From contig JAISPT010000007.1 in NCBI GenBank assembly GCA_031274715.1, forward strand, positions 1 through 64,000: a DNA stretch of 64,000 nucleotides. The letters are read 5' to 3'. Each line of letters begins with the position of its first letter. Positions within the stretch are counted from its first letter, which is position 1. This DNA comes from Azonexus sp. Its GTDB lineage: Bacteria > Pseudomonadota > Gammaproteobacteria > Burkholderiales > Rhodocyclaceae. The notes beneath the pieces are model-generated. The model worked only from the letters and a program-made list of their open reading frames with translations. It was not told the origin of the DNA and made no database searches. Both the position numbers and the translations under genes were made by a program. Shown here piece by piece: positions 36,445-45,654 of this stretch.

Positions 36445-36747
36445 TTAGGTTTGACCTTGGTCGCATCCTTCATCTGAGCGTTGTTGAATGAATCTCATGG
36501 TGTACGAGAAAGAAAATATCAAGGTCAGAGTAACGCCGGCAATGAAGGTAAAGAAAACCGCTCTGTACCCACAGGCGCCTTCAAAGCCACTTCCAAACCA
36601 ATGGCAAGGCGCTATTTCGAGAAACAACCAACCAAGAACTGTAAATAGCACAGTAAAGCCAAGCATTGATGCAATAAACACCAGAAAAACAGCAATTGCT
36701 TTCATGTTAGAAACCCCAGGGTCCAAAATATGTTCAATTGATCGCAT
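36445..36747 (-). CDS. small two-helix membrane protein, possible orphan immunity protein
   Basis: A 100-residue protein with two transmembrane segments (about 17-42 and 63-84) and a charged C-terminus (MRFIQQRSDEG). The ATG at 36747 shares one base with the TAA of the upstream broken gene (TAATG), so it was translationally coupled to it. That supports the 100-residue form over a start at 36705. Its placement right after a cargo-like gene remnant in a T6SS block suggests an immunity protein kept after its effector decayed. No family recognised. Confidence 0.55.
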   Translation of the reverse strand: MRSIEHILDPGVSNMKAIAVFLVFIASMLGFTVLFTVLGWLFLEIAPCHWFGSGFEGACGYRAVFFTFIAGVTLTLIFSFSYTMRFIQQRSDEGCDQGQT

Positions 36748-37045
36748 TATTTATTCTTATTCTTCATTCGTTTATCCAATTCCGCCCAGATTTCAGAGGG
36801 AACAAAATCCAGCACGCTGCCGAATGACGGGCTGTGATTTTCCCGGTAGCGCAGCGCTTCGGCAAAGGGCGGCAATTGCTCGAAGCCTTCGGGAAACTGG
36901 AAGCTCAACACACAATAAAGGGAGAGATCGGGGCGTTGTTTTAGACCGAGGGCTTCGGTTTTTTCAGGCGGTGGCGTATTTGCGCCGCCTCACGGATCGG
37001 ACTGACCTTGTTGGGGTTGGTTTGCTTGAATTTCTGCAATGCCTT
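36747..37045 (-). pseudogene. broken T6SS cargo/adaptor gene (possibly DUF4123 C-terminus)
   Basis: Two frames join near a six-A run at about 36967: KALQKFKQTNPNKVSPIREA...RHRLKK in one, then TEALGLKQRPDLSLYCVLSF...FGSVLDFVPSEIWAELDKRM in the other, ending in TAA at 36747. A one-base slip would restore one reading frame. The 5' part is missing beyond 37045. The C-terminal helices recall DUF4123 adaptors that load cargo on VgrG, but this is uncertain. Confidence 0.5.
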
Positions 37046-37107
37046 CTATTCATCATCAAGATTTTTGAATTTGTATGCGTGTGTCGGCGAAATGTAACAA
37101 ATAGGTA

Positions 37108-37560
37108 CTAATCTTTCCATTCTCTTACAATTTGTGCGAGTTCATCCCGAGATATTTTCCTGGCCTTCAACAATGCTGCCAGCTCGTCACGCGTAAGAGG
37201 ATAATCTGCTGTAAGCCGCCTCAAATCTGTTTCTGATACTGGATAAGCCCAAAGAGGGTTTTCGGAACCAACTTTACTATCGACGCGCTCTACTGGTGGC
37301 ATGCCTTTATAGTTCAACTCAATTATGTAAGTGCTATGCCCTTCATCATATGACTTCTGGTGAAACAGAATAGTCCCGGCCGGTAGTATATAATGCTCAG
37401 GTTTTCCACTAGGGGATGAAATTAGAACCGGCTCTGTCAGCCGGAAAGCATACTCTTTGTCCATAGATGTCTCCTTAAAAAAAAATATAGCTACAATGGC
37501 GCCAGTTATGGCGGTTGCTATGGCAATGGATAAATATCTGGGCTTATTTATTGTTGCCAT
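37108..37560 (-). CDS. membrane-anchored partner of the amidase candidate (putative immunity)
   Basis: A 150-residue protein with one N-terminal transmembrane helix (about 10-28, LSIAIATAITGAIVAIFF) and a periplasmic domain of about 120 residues, ending in a helical, charged C-terminus (LTRDELAALLKARKISRDELAQ). The start overlaps the 3' end of the amidase-like gene by 17 bases. N-in/C-out anchoring puts the domain where a peptidoglycan-cleaving effector would act, which suits an immunity protein. No family recognised; the assignment comes from position and topology. Confidence 0.65.
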   Translation of the reverse strand: MATINKPRYLSIAIATAITGAIVAIFFFKETSMDKEYAFRLTEPVLISSPSGKPEHYILPAGTILFHQKSYDEGHSTYIIELNYKGMPPVERVDSKVGSENPLWAYPVSETDLRRLTADYPLTRDELAALLKARKISRDELAQIVREWKD

Positions 37561-38242
37561 ATGTTTGTGTGAGGTATGGTTTTTGTTTGTCTGTAGACTC
37601 CAGCATTGCCTTCAAGTCTGCTGGCATAAATATTCGGCTAGGCCATCCTTTTAGCTTTGCGGCAGCTTTCTCAGTAAAGCTCAAGCCGCGACCTTCATTG
37701 AAATTTGCTTGATCGTGTGCAAGTTCAGGTATGGCAATTAGCGCCCCATCCATGCTTATTGTTGTACAGTTATTCGTGAGTGCATGATAATTTCTCGTGA
37801 GGCGGTATTCTTTCATATACTCACCGCGTTCTTTTGTTATCGGCAATCCTTGGGTAATATTTTTGTAATACATATTAACTTGATCTGCTTGTTGGTCAGT
37901 TATTTGATATGAAAATCCATGTGTCTGTCGGCCAGTGGAATTTTCACCTGCAATATATTGAGGGAGTCCGGACCAAATACGAAGGATTCCTGGCCCCTCG
38001 GCACCAAAATCTCCTGTTGCGCCAGCGTAGCGACCAAAATCATAGATGTGTTCGCTATTGCTTTTAATTATCCGCAAAGCTACATGGCCATAAGTATGCC
38101 GCTCTCCGCGAATATCTGTATACGGCCCTCCAATCAGCAGCTCAAGAGAGGCATTTTGAATTCTTATTATATTTTTACGGGTGGTATTGCCATTGATACT
38201 TTTGCTTGCCTGTATTCTTGTGGTCGAAGTTTTTTCAACCAT
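37544..38242 (-). CDS. papain-like (NlpC/P60-superfamily, permuted) candidate T6SS amidase effector
   Basis: A 232-residue protein, no signal peptide. His53 in RHTYGHVALRI, an acidic/aromatic stretch IYDFGRYAGATGD, and Cys159 in YHALTNNCTTIS give the His-then-Cys order of circularly permuted papain-fold enzymes (DUF4105/LRAT-like group), which can act as peptidases or amidases. It starts two bases after the vgrG stop. Together with the overlapping membrane-anchored gene downstream it forms a VgrG-effector-immunity trio. Peptidoglycan as substrate is inferred. AT-rich relative to vgrG. Confidence 0.72.
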   Translation of the reverse strand: MVEKTSTTRIQASKSINGNTTRKNIIRIQNASLELLIGGPYTDIRGERHTYGHVALRIIKSNSEHIYDFGRYAGATGDFGAEGPGILRIWSGLPQYIAGENSTGRQTHGFSYQITDQQADQVNMYYKNITQGLPITKERGEYMKEYRLTRNYHALTNNCTTISMDGALIAIPELAHDQANFNEGRGLSFTEKAAAKLKGWPSRIFMPADLKAMLESTDKQKPYLTQTYGNNK

Positions 38243-38244
38243 GG

Positions 38245-40971
38245 CTATGCCTCAAGTCGAGCGTTAATGTCAGGAAAAGCGATACTACAACATCCACGAT
38301 AAGTATCATCAATGCGAACAGAGCCTTCTCCATCGAGTTGTCCTGCAATCGTTTGGCCATCAGGAAGTATTAGTTCGTAACGTTCATTGGCAATTGGTTG
38401 GCCCATAACATCCTCCAGACGAAATTCCACCCAGGTCTTTTCGTTTATCAGTGACTCAAGGACAAGCGGCAAACCTCCCGGAAAATCCCCCGCCGTCACC
38501 GGCTCGGAAACCGGCCCGACGCGTTTACGCCCGGCGCTGTGCTCGGTGTAGGCGCCCGGCGTGCGATGCGCGATGCCGCCCGCCGCCCAGCGCGTGGTGC
38601 TGCCGCCACCGTTGACCAGCAGGTCGTTGCGGGCCAGCAGGCGGATTTCTTTCGCCGCCATCGTGATATCCATGTGGGCGAGCACCGAGATGCCGTGGTT
38701 GAGCGCCCGGATGGAAATATCGTCGGTCGCGGCCACCAGTCGTATGCCGAGTTGATGAGCAAACATCCGAATCCCCTTGGCGACACTGGCGAATAATCCA
38801 CTCTGAGAAGCAACGGAGACATGTCCCTGAGTGGTGATCGCCGTATCGCCGCCGCTGGCCAGCTGCAAGGTCTCAGCCGCCGAGATGGCAATCCCGGCCG
38901 GACTATCCGCGGTCAGATGCGGCCGCTCGAACTCCGGAAACTGCCGCGCCTGTGGATCAGCACTTCCCTGCCCGGCAATCTCTTGGACTTGGCTGTCGAG
39001 AGTACGGGCCACCTCATCCTGAGCCCCCTCCTGCGCCTCATGCTGATTCGCCAGATCGGCCAATGTGGCATGTGATTCCTGAGCGGTTTGCAGACGGTTG
39101 CGGGCCTCATCCAGCGATTTGACATGGCGCTGTGCCTGGTCGCGTCCCTCGGTCGTCAGCAACATCCCTTGCGCCGCCCGGATCACCCCATGCGCATCGG
39201 TGCGCAACTCGAACCCATCCCCGCGTGGCTCGGCCCGCCCCTGCTCATCCGGAATCCGGGCAATGGCCCCGAGGTTGAGTTGGGATAGCGCCGCATCGGA
39301 AGACAGTTGAGCCTGCACGGCCCCCGTCGTATCGTCGAGAATCAGATGATTGTGACTCTCGCCATACAGCTCCTTCGAGCGATATCCCGATAGGGCTTGA
39401 TTGGCCGGGAGTGCCCAAGGCGGTGGATTCTCATCATCGGCCAGACGCCCGGAAATGAGCGGCCGATCCGGATCGCCCCCCTCGAAAGCGACCAGTACCT
39501 CATGACCGATACGCGGTAAATGGATGCCGCCATAGTGGCGTCCAACCCAAGGGGCGACAACGCGTAACCAGCACGAAGAGCGTTCATCATTGGCGTGATA
39601 GCGATCCCACGGGAAAGCCACTTTCACGCGTCCCAAAGGATCGGTCCAGATCTCCTGATCGGCCGGACCGGTCACGGTGGCGCGGACCGGTCCATGAATG
39701 ATCGGCCGGGGTGTACGGAGAGGGGGCCGGTAAGCTTCGGTCGCCGGTTGCAAGGTAAACGTCGACACACAGCGCCAGGCTTGTGGCGGTAGCGAGAGAT
39801 TGCCGAGCAGAGCGCTCTGGCTCTCCTGGGCAATCTCCTCGATCTCGATGTCCGATTCGAGAACCAGCCAATCGACATTGACCGCCTCGCGCGGATGGCG
39901 ATTGAGACGAAAGCGCCGGCCCGTACAGAGACCACGGACATTGCCCTGAGCCGTGGCCCGAACCCCCTCGGCGCGCAGCGCCTGTAAGCGAGTGCGGACA
40001 AAATGCTCGCCCTCGGCCCGTGGATCGTTACCTGGCCCGGAGAGGCCGGTGGCACCGGCCTTGGGTTGGCTGGCGTTATTGGGCCAGTCGAAGACTTCTT
40101 GTTCGGCCCAGCCGGTCGGCCGGGGATCGGCATGGCGCACACTCAGATCGGCACGGCGCCGGGTGTAATCGACATCGCTGCTGGCCCAGACACCGGTGAC
40201 CAAGCGATCATCGAGCGAGAAGACATTGAGATGCTCCTCATCGATCTTGTGGCCGGGTGGGTAATAGGTCAGCGCCCGATAGGCTTCACTTTCCGTTTCC
40301 TGCCAGGCGCCGGCCTGGTCGGCGAGGACCAGCTGGTGTTTGCCATCGCGATGCTCGAACCACCAGGCGATACCCCATTCCTCACAGAGACGGGCGAAGA
40401 AAGCGTAGTCGGTTTCGTTGTACTGGACTTGGTAATCACGTACTGGATAAGCACCAGCATCGAGACGCTTATCGACGGGGAAAGGGTAATCGGCCAGTAA
40501 CTGATCGAGCAGTTGGACGACGGAAATATCCTGGAAGATCTTGCAGTCGCGGGTCAGCGTGGCGAGCCACAGCCAGGGACGCAGGGTCAGGCCATAGACA
40601 TGGTGCCGTCCCTCTTCACGCAGGTAGCGGGCTTCACTCACTAGAGCGGAGATTTCGCGCACGCCGGCGCCGCGATTGGCCCCCCCATCGCCCGTGTCGC
40701 CGGGGGTGTAGTGGCCTTGGCCTTCGAGTTGGATGGACAGCGTGATTTCACGGCCGACGCGTTCCGACAGGTCGAGGTCGGCCCCTGGGCCGGATACCTC
40801 GCCAACGGCTTCCGGGGTCTTGAGTTCGAGGACATAGTCGAACAGCGCGCAGACGCTTTCCCGACCCCGCAACCGCACCGGGGTCAGCGACGACTCGCCC
40901 GACTCGGACGGCAGCGCCGGACCACTGACCGTTAGGGTGCGCGGAGCGGTGAAGTCGAAGGCAGCGGGCAT
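38245..40971 (-). CDS. vgrG: T6SS spike protein VgrG with C-terminal extension
   Basis: VgrG trimers form the T6SS needle tip and carry effectors. The 908-residue product has the gp27-like N-terminal half (CALFDYVLELKTP, YNETDYAFFARLCEEWGIAWWFEH), the gp5-like OB region (DPLGRVKVAFPWD, SCWLRVVAPWVGRHYGG, HEVLVAFEGGDPDRP) and a DUF2345-type needle region (about 560-800). After about residue 840 an extra domain of about 65 residues (EFRLEDVMGQPIANERYELILPD) resembles a transthyretin-like docking domain. ATG 40971 (MPAAFDFTAP) has a GGAG site. The next gene starts two bases after its stop. Confidence 0.94.
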   Translation of the reverse strand: MPAAFDFTAPRTLTVSGPALPSESGESSLTPVRLRGRESVCALFDYVLELKTPEAVGEVSGPGADLDLSERVGREITLSIQLEGQGHYTPGDTGDGGANRGAGVREISALVSEARYLREEGRHHVYGLTLRPWLWLATLTRDCKIFQDISVVQLLDQLLADYPFPVDKRLDAGAYPVRDYQVQYNETDYAFFARLCEEWGIAWWFEHRDGKHQLVLADQAGAWQETESEAYRALTYYPPGHKIDEEHLNVFSLDDRLVTGVWASSDVDYTRRRADLSVRHADPRPTGWAEQEVFDWPNNASQPKAGATGLSGPGNDPRAEGEHFVRTRLQALRAEGVRATAQGNVRGLCTGRRFRLNRHPREAVNVDWLVLESDIEIEEIAQESQSALLGNLSLPPQAWRCVSTFTLQPATEAYRPPLRTPRPIIHGPVRATVTGPADQEIWTDPLGRVKVAFPWDRYHANDERSSCWLRVVAPWVGRHYGGIHLPRIGHEVLVAFEGGDPDRPLISGRLADDENPPPWALPANQALSGYRSKELYGESHNHLILDDTTGAVQAQLSSDAALSQLNLGAIARIPDEQGRAEPRGDGFELRTDAHGVIRAAQGMLLTTEGRDQAQRHVKSLDEARNRLQTAQESHATLADLANQHEAQEGAQDEVARTLDSQVQEIAGQGSADPQARQFPEFERPHLTADSPAGIAISAAETLQLASGGDTAITTQGHVSVASQSGLFASVAKGIRMFAHQLGIRLVAATDDISIRALNHGISVLAHMDITMAAKEIRLLARNDLLVNGGGSTTRWAAGGIAHRTPGAYTEHSAGRKRVGPVSEPVTAGDFPGGLPLVLESLINEKTWVEFRLEDVMGQPIANERYELILPDGQTIAGQLDGEGSVRIDDTYRGCCSIAFPDINARLEA

Positions 40972-41224
40972 GGCGGGGCTCCAGAGGGTGAATCGTATGG
41001 AGGCGGCATTATATGACGAATGATCGCCCGGGTAGGCGCTTGCATAATCTTCCGTCAAGAAAGGCGGGTTTCAGATTGAGACACTACCCAGTAGCCAAAT
41101 GGATAGCCGAAAGTATGGTGTAAAATCAAAAAGTTCCGGTGGCCGCTGGAGTGAGGCAACAATTTCAGTTGGTCTTGTCGTTTAGGTGCCGCAGCAGGCA
41201 CGACTTTGTTTTGGGGTGATTCAG

Positions 41225-42112
41225 ATGTCCAGGAAAAAACTGACTTTCTTAGCCGTCGCCAGCGCAGTGATGCTGCAAACTGGTTGTGATGCCACCAACA
41301 TCAAGATGGGGGATGAGGGTGCCAAGACCGTGGCCACCGGCTCGGCGGCTGGCGCGGCTACTTCTGGTGAAAGCTCGGCGCTGGAAAAATGCGCTTCGCC
41401 GCTGGGTACGGTGTCGCTGGTGGAAAACCAGAGCGCCGGCTGGTACACCATCCTGCGCGACGAATACAAGCTGCCGCCGACGGCCAACTTGCTGCGCCTG
41501 CTGATCCAGCAGTCCAACTGCTTTGTCGTTGTCGAGCGCGGTGCCGCTGGCATGAAAGCCATGGGCCGCGAGCGCCAGTTGCAGGACTCCGGCGAGATGC
41601 GCGGCGGCAGTAATTTCGGCAAGGGCCAGATGGTGGCATCAGACTATGCCATGTCGCCCGAGATCATTTTCAGCGAAGGCAACACCGGCGGCATCGGCGG
41701 TGCCCTGGGCGGCATCATCGGCGGCAGAAGCGGCAGCGTGGTCGGCGCTGTGGCGGGCGGTACCAAGACACGCGAGGCTTCGACCATGCTGACCTTGGTG
41801 GATAACCGTTCCGGCGTGCAGGTGGCGGCCAGCGAAGGCAGCGCTTCCAAGACCGATATCGGTGGTTTTGGCGCGCTGTTTGGCAGCAGCGCCGCTGGCG
41901 GCCTGGGCGGCTACCAGAACACGCCGCAGGGCAAGGTCATCGCCGCCGCGTTCATGGACGCCTACAACCAGATGGTGCGCTCGCTGCGCAATTACAAGGC
42001 GCAGAGTGTGCAGGGTCAAGGCTTGGGCGGCGGCGGCCGTTTGGGCGTGGACGGTGGCGCAACCCCGCAGCAAACCTATACGCCGGGCAACGCGCCCAAG
42101 CGTAAGAAGTAA
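41225..42112 (+). CDS. CsgG/HfaB-family lipoprotein
   Basis: A 295-residue lipoprotein; lipobox LQTGC (Cys21). The body follows the CsgG/HfaB pattern: LLRLLIQQSNCFVVVERG, SPEIIFSEGNTGG, a Gly-rich GGALGGIIGGRSGSVVGAV hairpin-like insert and TMLTLVDNRSGVQVAASEGSA. CsgG forms an outer membrane pore for curli, but no csgA, B, E or F genes are nearby and many members have other envelope roles. ATG 41225 is the start. It sits at the right edge of the T6SS island, divergent from vgrG; a TAAAAT -10 candidate is at 41121-41126. Confidence 0.82.
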   Translation: MSRKKLTFLAVASAVMLQTGCDATNIKMGDEGAKTVATGSAAGAATSGESSALEKCASPLGTVSLVENQSAGWYTILRDEYKLPPTANLLRLLIQQSNCFVVVERGAAGMKAMGRERQLQDSGEMRGGSNFGKGQMVASDYAMSPEIIFSEGNTGGIGGALGGIIGGRSGSVVGAVAGGTKTREASTMLTLVDNRSGVQVAASEGSASKTDIGGFGALFGSSAAGGLGGYQNTPQGKVIAAAFMDAYNQMVRSLRNYKAQSVQGQGLGGGGRLGVDGGATPQQTYTPGNAPKRKK

Positions 42113-42130
42113 TCCGACGCCGTCGAACGA

Positions 42131-42158
42131 AAAAGGCCACCGGAGAGGTGGCCTTTTT
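42131..42158. terminator. bidirectional terminator
   Basis: AAAAGGCCACC (42131-42141) pairs with GGTGGCCTTTT (42147-42157), with A run before and T run after. It ends the CsgG-like gene and opposing polA. Confidence 0.9.
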
Positions 42159-42190
42159 ATTTTGTACCAACCAAACGAGCCTGGTCAGTA

Positions 42191-44914
42191 TCAGTGTGCT
42201 GCTTCCCAGTTCGGTCCGACGCCGACCTCGACCACTAGCGGCACGGCCAGTTCGGCGACTTGGCTCATCAGGCATGGCAACTGTAGGCGGACTTCGTTCA
42301 ATTCGCCGTCCGGTACTTCGAGCAGCAGTTCATCGTGTACCTGCAGCACCAATTTGGACTGCGCTCCGGTGCCGTCCAGCCAATCCTGTACGGCGATCAT
42401 CGCCATCTTGATCAGGTCGGCGGCGGTGCCCTGCATCGGCGCGTTGATCGCCGCCCGCTCGGCGGCCTGGCGGCGGTTGCCGTTACTTGAGCGGATTTCG
42501 GGGAACCATAGCCGGCGGCCGAAAGCGGTTTCGACGTAGCCATTTTGCCGGGCCGTTTCGCGGGCTTCTTCCATGTAGCGGGCGACGCCAGGGTAGCGGT
42601 TGAAATAACGGTCGATGTAGGTTTGCGCCGCGCCGCGCTCGAGACCGAGTTGGCGGGCCAGGCCGAAGGCGCTCATGCCGTAGATCAGGCCGAAGTTGAT
42701 GGTCTTGGCGATGCGCCGCTGGTCGGAGCCGACTTCCAGCGATGTGACGCCGAAAATCTCGGCGGCGGTGGCGCGGTGCACGTCCTCACCGTGGGCGAAC
42801 GCCTCGCGCAGGCGTTCGTCGCCGGAGAGATGGGCCATGATACGTAGTTCGATCTGCGAATAGTCGGCCGAGACGATGCTGTTGCCGGCCGGGGCGACGA
42901 AGGCGGTGCGGATTTGCCGGCCTTCCTCGCTGCGCACCGGGATGTTCTGCAGATTGGGGTCGCTGGAGGCCAGCCGCCCGGTGACTACCGAGGCTTGCGA
43001 GAAATGGGTGTGTACCCGGCCGGTTTGGGCATTGACCATGCGCGGCAGTTTGTCGGTATAGGTGCCCTTGAGCTTGGATAGGCTGCGGTGTTCGAGCAAG
43101 AGCTTGGGCAGCGGGTAGTCGAGCGCCAGTTCGCTGAGCACTTCCTCGTCGGTGGATGGACCGCCGGAGGGCGTCTTTTTCTTGACCGGCAGGCCTTGCT
43201 TGACGAACAGAATCTCGGCCAACTGCTTCGGCGAGGCGAGGTTGAAGGGTTGGCCGGCGAGTTCGTAGGCGGCGGTTTCCAGGGCCATGATCTTCTGGCC
43301 CATGGTGTGGCTCTGCCGGGCCAGTACCGCTGTGTCGACCAGAATGCCGTTGCGTTCGATGCGCCAGATCACTTGCCGGGCGGGCATTTCGATGTCGTGG
43401 TAGATGCGGCTCAAACCCGGCTCGGCGGCGAAGCGCGGATGCAGCGCCTGGTGGATGCGCAAGGTGACATCAGCATCCTCGGCGGCGTAGGTGGCGGCGC
43501 GCTCGATGTCGACCTGGTCGAAGCCGATCTGCTTGGCCCCCTTGCCGCACAAATCCTCATAGGCGACGGTGTCGAGGCCGAGGTGGCGGCTGCACAACTG
43601 GCCGAGATCGTGGCCCTTGTCGGATTCGAGCACGTAGCTCTGAAGCAGGGTGTCGTGTGCGATGCCGGCCAGCCGGATGCCGTGGTTGGCGAATACATGC
43701 TGGTCGTACTTGGCGTTTTGCAGCACTTTCTGCTTGCCGGCATCTTCCAGCCACGGCTTGAGGCGGGCCAGCACGGCGTCGCGCGGCAATTGCTCGGGAG
43801 CACCGGGGGCGGTGTGGGCGAGCGGGATGTAGCAGGCCGCGCCGGCCTCGACCGACAGTGAAATGCCGACAATTTGCGCGGCGAAGGAGTCGAGGCTGGT
43901 CGTCTCGGTATCGAGGGCGGTGAGTTCCGCCGCGTCGATGCGGGCCAGCCAGGCGTCGAACTGCGGCCAGTCGAGGACGGTTTCGTAATGTACGGCGATC
44001 TTGCCGGCTGGCGCGGTGCTCGCCGGCTCGGCCGAAACGGTGCGCGCCGGTATGGCGGCCGCTGCCTCCGGGCCATCGATTTCGCCGAGCCAGGAGCGGA
44101 ACTGGTAGTGGACATACAGTTCACGCAAGACGGCGGTGTCGCGCGGCGCGGCGATCAGATCGGTCGGCTGCGGCAGGTTGGCGAGGTCGCAGGCGATGGT
44201 CACCAGTTTCTTGCCGAGCGGCAGGAAGTCGAGATGGTCACGCAGATTCTGGCCGACCGCACCGCCGATTTCGCCGGCATGGGCGACGATTTGATCCAGT
44301 GAGCCGAACTGGGTCAGCCATTTGACGGCCGTCTTCGGCCCGCACTTGGCGACGCCCGGCACGCCGTCGACGGCATCGCCGACCAGGGCCAGGTAATCGA
44401 CGATTTTTTCCGGCGGTACGCCGAACTTCTGCTCGACGCCGGCCGCATCGAGCAGTTCGTTGCTCATCGTGTTGTACCAACGTACCCGTGGCCCGACCAG
44501 TTGGGTCAGGTCCTTGTCGCCGGTCGAGATCAGCGTCTCGATACCGGCGACGTCGGCCTGCCGGGACAGGGTGCCGATCACGTCGTCGGCCTCGACGCCG
44601 TCGACCATCAGCAGTGGCCAGCCGGCGGCCCGGATCGCGGCGTGCAGCGGTTCGACCTGGCGAACCAGGTCGTCGGGCATCGGTGGCCGGTGCGCTTTGT
44701 ACTCCGGATACCAGTCGTCACGAAAGGTCTTGCCCTTGGCATCGAAGACGACGGCCTTGTAGTCGGCCTTGTAGTCGCTTTCCAGACGACGTAGCATGTT
44801 CAGGACGCCGTAGATGGCGCCCGTCGGTTCTCCCGACTGGTTGCGCAGGTCGGGCAGGGCATGGAAGGCGCGATAAAGGTAGGACGAGCCGTCCACCAAC
44901 AACAAGAGAGGCAT
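42191..44914 (-). CDS. polA: DNA polymerase I
   Basis: A 907-residue repair and Okazaki-fragment polymerase. Domains in order: 5'-3' exonuclease (MPLLLLVDGSSYLYRAFHAL to about 290), 3'-5' exonuclease (about 320-500; DTETTS keeps the Asp and Glu metal ligands), and polymerase (about 510-907) with motif A DYSQIELRIMAH, motif B RRIAKTINFGLIYG and motif C VHDELLLEVPD. So both exonucleases seem active. Length is slightly below E. coli (928). It is divergent from the LOG gene; the starts are only 5 bases apart, so each promoter must lie inside the other gene. Confidence 0.98.
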   Translation of the reverse strand: MPLLLLVDGSSYLYRAFHALPDLRNQSGEPTGAIYGVLNMLRRLESDYKADYKAVVFDAKGKTFRDDWYPEYKAHRPPMPDDLVRQVEPLHAAIRAAGWPLLMVDGVEADDVIGTLSRQADVAGIETLISTGDKDLTQLVGPRVRWYNTMSNELLDAAGVEQKFGVPPEKIVDYLALVGDAVDGVPGVAKCGPKTAVKWLTQFGSLDQIVAHAGEIGGAVGQNLRDHLDFLPLGKKLVTIACDLANLPQPTDLIAAPRDTAVLRELYVHYQFRSWLGEIDGPEAAAAIPARTVSAEPASTAPAGKIAVHYETVLDWPQFDAWLARIDAAELTALDTETTSLDSFAAQIVGISLSVEAGAACYIPLAHTAPGAPEQLPRDAVLARLKPWLEDAGKQKVLQNAKYDQHVFANHGIRLAGIAHDTLLQSYVLESDKGHDLGQLCSRHLGLDTVAYEDLCGKGAKQIGFDQVDIERAATYAAEDADVTLRIHQALHPRFAAEPGLSRIYHDIEMPARQVIWRIERNGILVDTAVLARQSHTMGQKIMALETAAYELAGQPFNLASPKQLAEILFVKQGLPVKKKTPSGGPSTDEEVLSELALDYPLPKLLLEHRSLSKLKGTYTDKLPRMVNAQTGRVHTHFSQASVVTGRLASSDPNLQNIPVRSEEGRQIRTAFVAPAGNSIVSADYSQIELRIMAHLSGDERLREAFAHGEDVHRATAAEIFGVTSLEVGSDQRRIAKTINFGLIYGMSAFGLARQLGLERGAAQTYIDRYFNRYPGVARYMEEARETARQNGYVETAFGRRLWFPEIRSSNGNRRQAAERAAINAPMQGTAADLIKMAMIAVQDWLDGTGAQSKLVLQVHDELLLEVPDGELNEVRLQLPCLMSQVAELAVPLVVEVGVGPNWEAAH

Positions 44915-44919
44915 GGGAA

Positions 44920-45654
44920 GTGACGGAAAATACGAATACGAAACTGACGATGGGAGTGGGCGCCGAGTCCCCGTTGCGGTCGAACTCGGCCCGCGAGGCC
45001 TGGCGGATTTTCGGCATTATGTCAGAGTTCGTCGAAGCGACTGATCGCCTGGCGGCAATCAAGCCGGCGGTTACCATTTTCGGCAGCGCCCGGATCCAGG
45101 AAGGCACGCCCTATTACGAACTGACCGAGAAAACCGCCCGCCTGCTGTCTGATTCCGGCTTCAGCGTCATTTCCGGCGGCGGCCCAGGGATCATGGAAGC
45201 GGCCAACCGCGGTGCCTACTACGGCAAGTCGCCATCGGTCGGCCTCAACATCCAGTTGCCGCACGAGCAATCGAGCAATCCCTACCAGGATATATCGCAG
45301 ACGTTTCGCCACTTTTTCGCCCGCAAATACATGTTTGTCCGCTTCGCCAGCGCCTATGTCGTGATGCCGGGCGGCTTCGGCACCTTGGACGAATTGATGG
45401 AAGCGCTGACCCTGCTGCAGACGGGCAAGGCGCGCAAGATTCCGCTGATCCTGGTCTGCTCGGCCTTCTGGAAAGGGATGCTGGATTGGTTCCGCGAGCA
45501 TCTGGTCGGAGAAGGAATGATCGACCCGGGGGACATGGATCTCATCCAGATCATCGACGAACCGGAGGGCGTGGTCGAAGCCATTTTCAAACACTACGAG
45601 GCGCGTCCTTTCGGGCCGCTGCCCGCCGAGCACGAGCAGTTGCTCAACTTATAG
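44920..45654 (+). CDS. LOG-family (TIGR00730) protein
   Basis: A 244-residue Rossmann-fold protein of the LOG/nucleotide 5'-monophosphate nucleosidase family. It carries ISGGGPGIMEAANRGA and PGGFGTLDEL, the motifs for phosphoribohydrolase activity on cytokinin-type or other nucleotides, plus REAWRIFGIMSEFVE, which extends the N-terminus beyond a start at 45019. GTG 44920 has a GAGAGG site 8 bases ahead; ATG 44950 in frame is an alternative. The bacterial substrate (AMP or other NMP) is inferred from relatives such as PpnN. Confidence 0.88.
   Translation: MTENTNTKLTMGVGAESPLRSNSAREAWRIFGIMSEFVEATDRLAAIKPAVTIFGSARIQEGTPYYELTEKTARLLSDSGFSVISGGGPGIMEAANRGAYYGKSPSVGLNIQLPHEQSSNPYQDISQTFRHFFARKYMFVRFASAYVVMPGGFGTLDELMEALTLLQTGKARKIPLILVCSAFWKGMLDWFREHLVGEGMIDPGDMDLIQIIDEPEGVVEAIFKHYEARPFGPLPAEHEQLLNL

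Noticed and set aside
40972..41058. Longer N-terminus of VgrG
   Set aside because: The extra 29 residues are unlike VgrG starts, and a GGAG site precedes ATG 40971.
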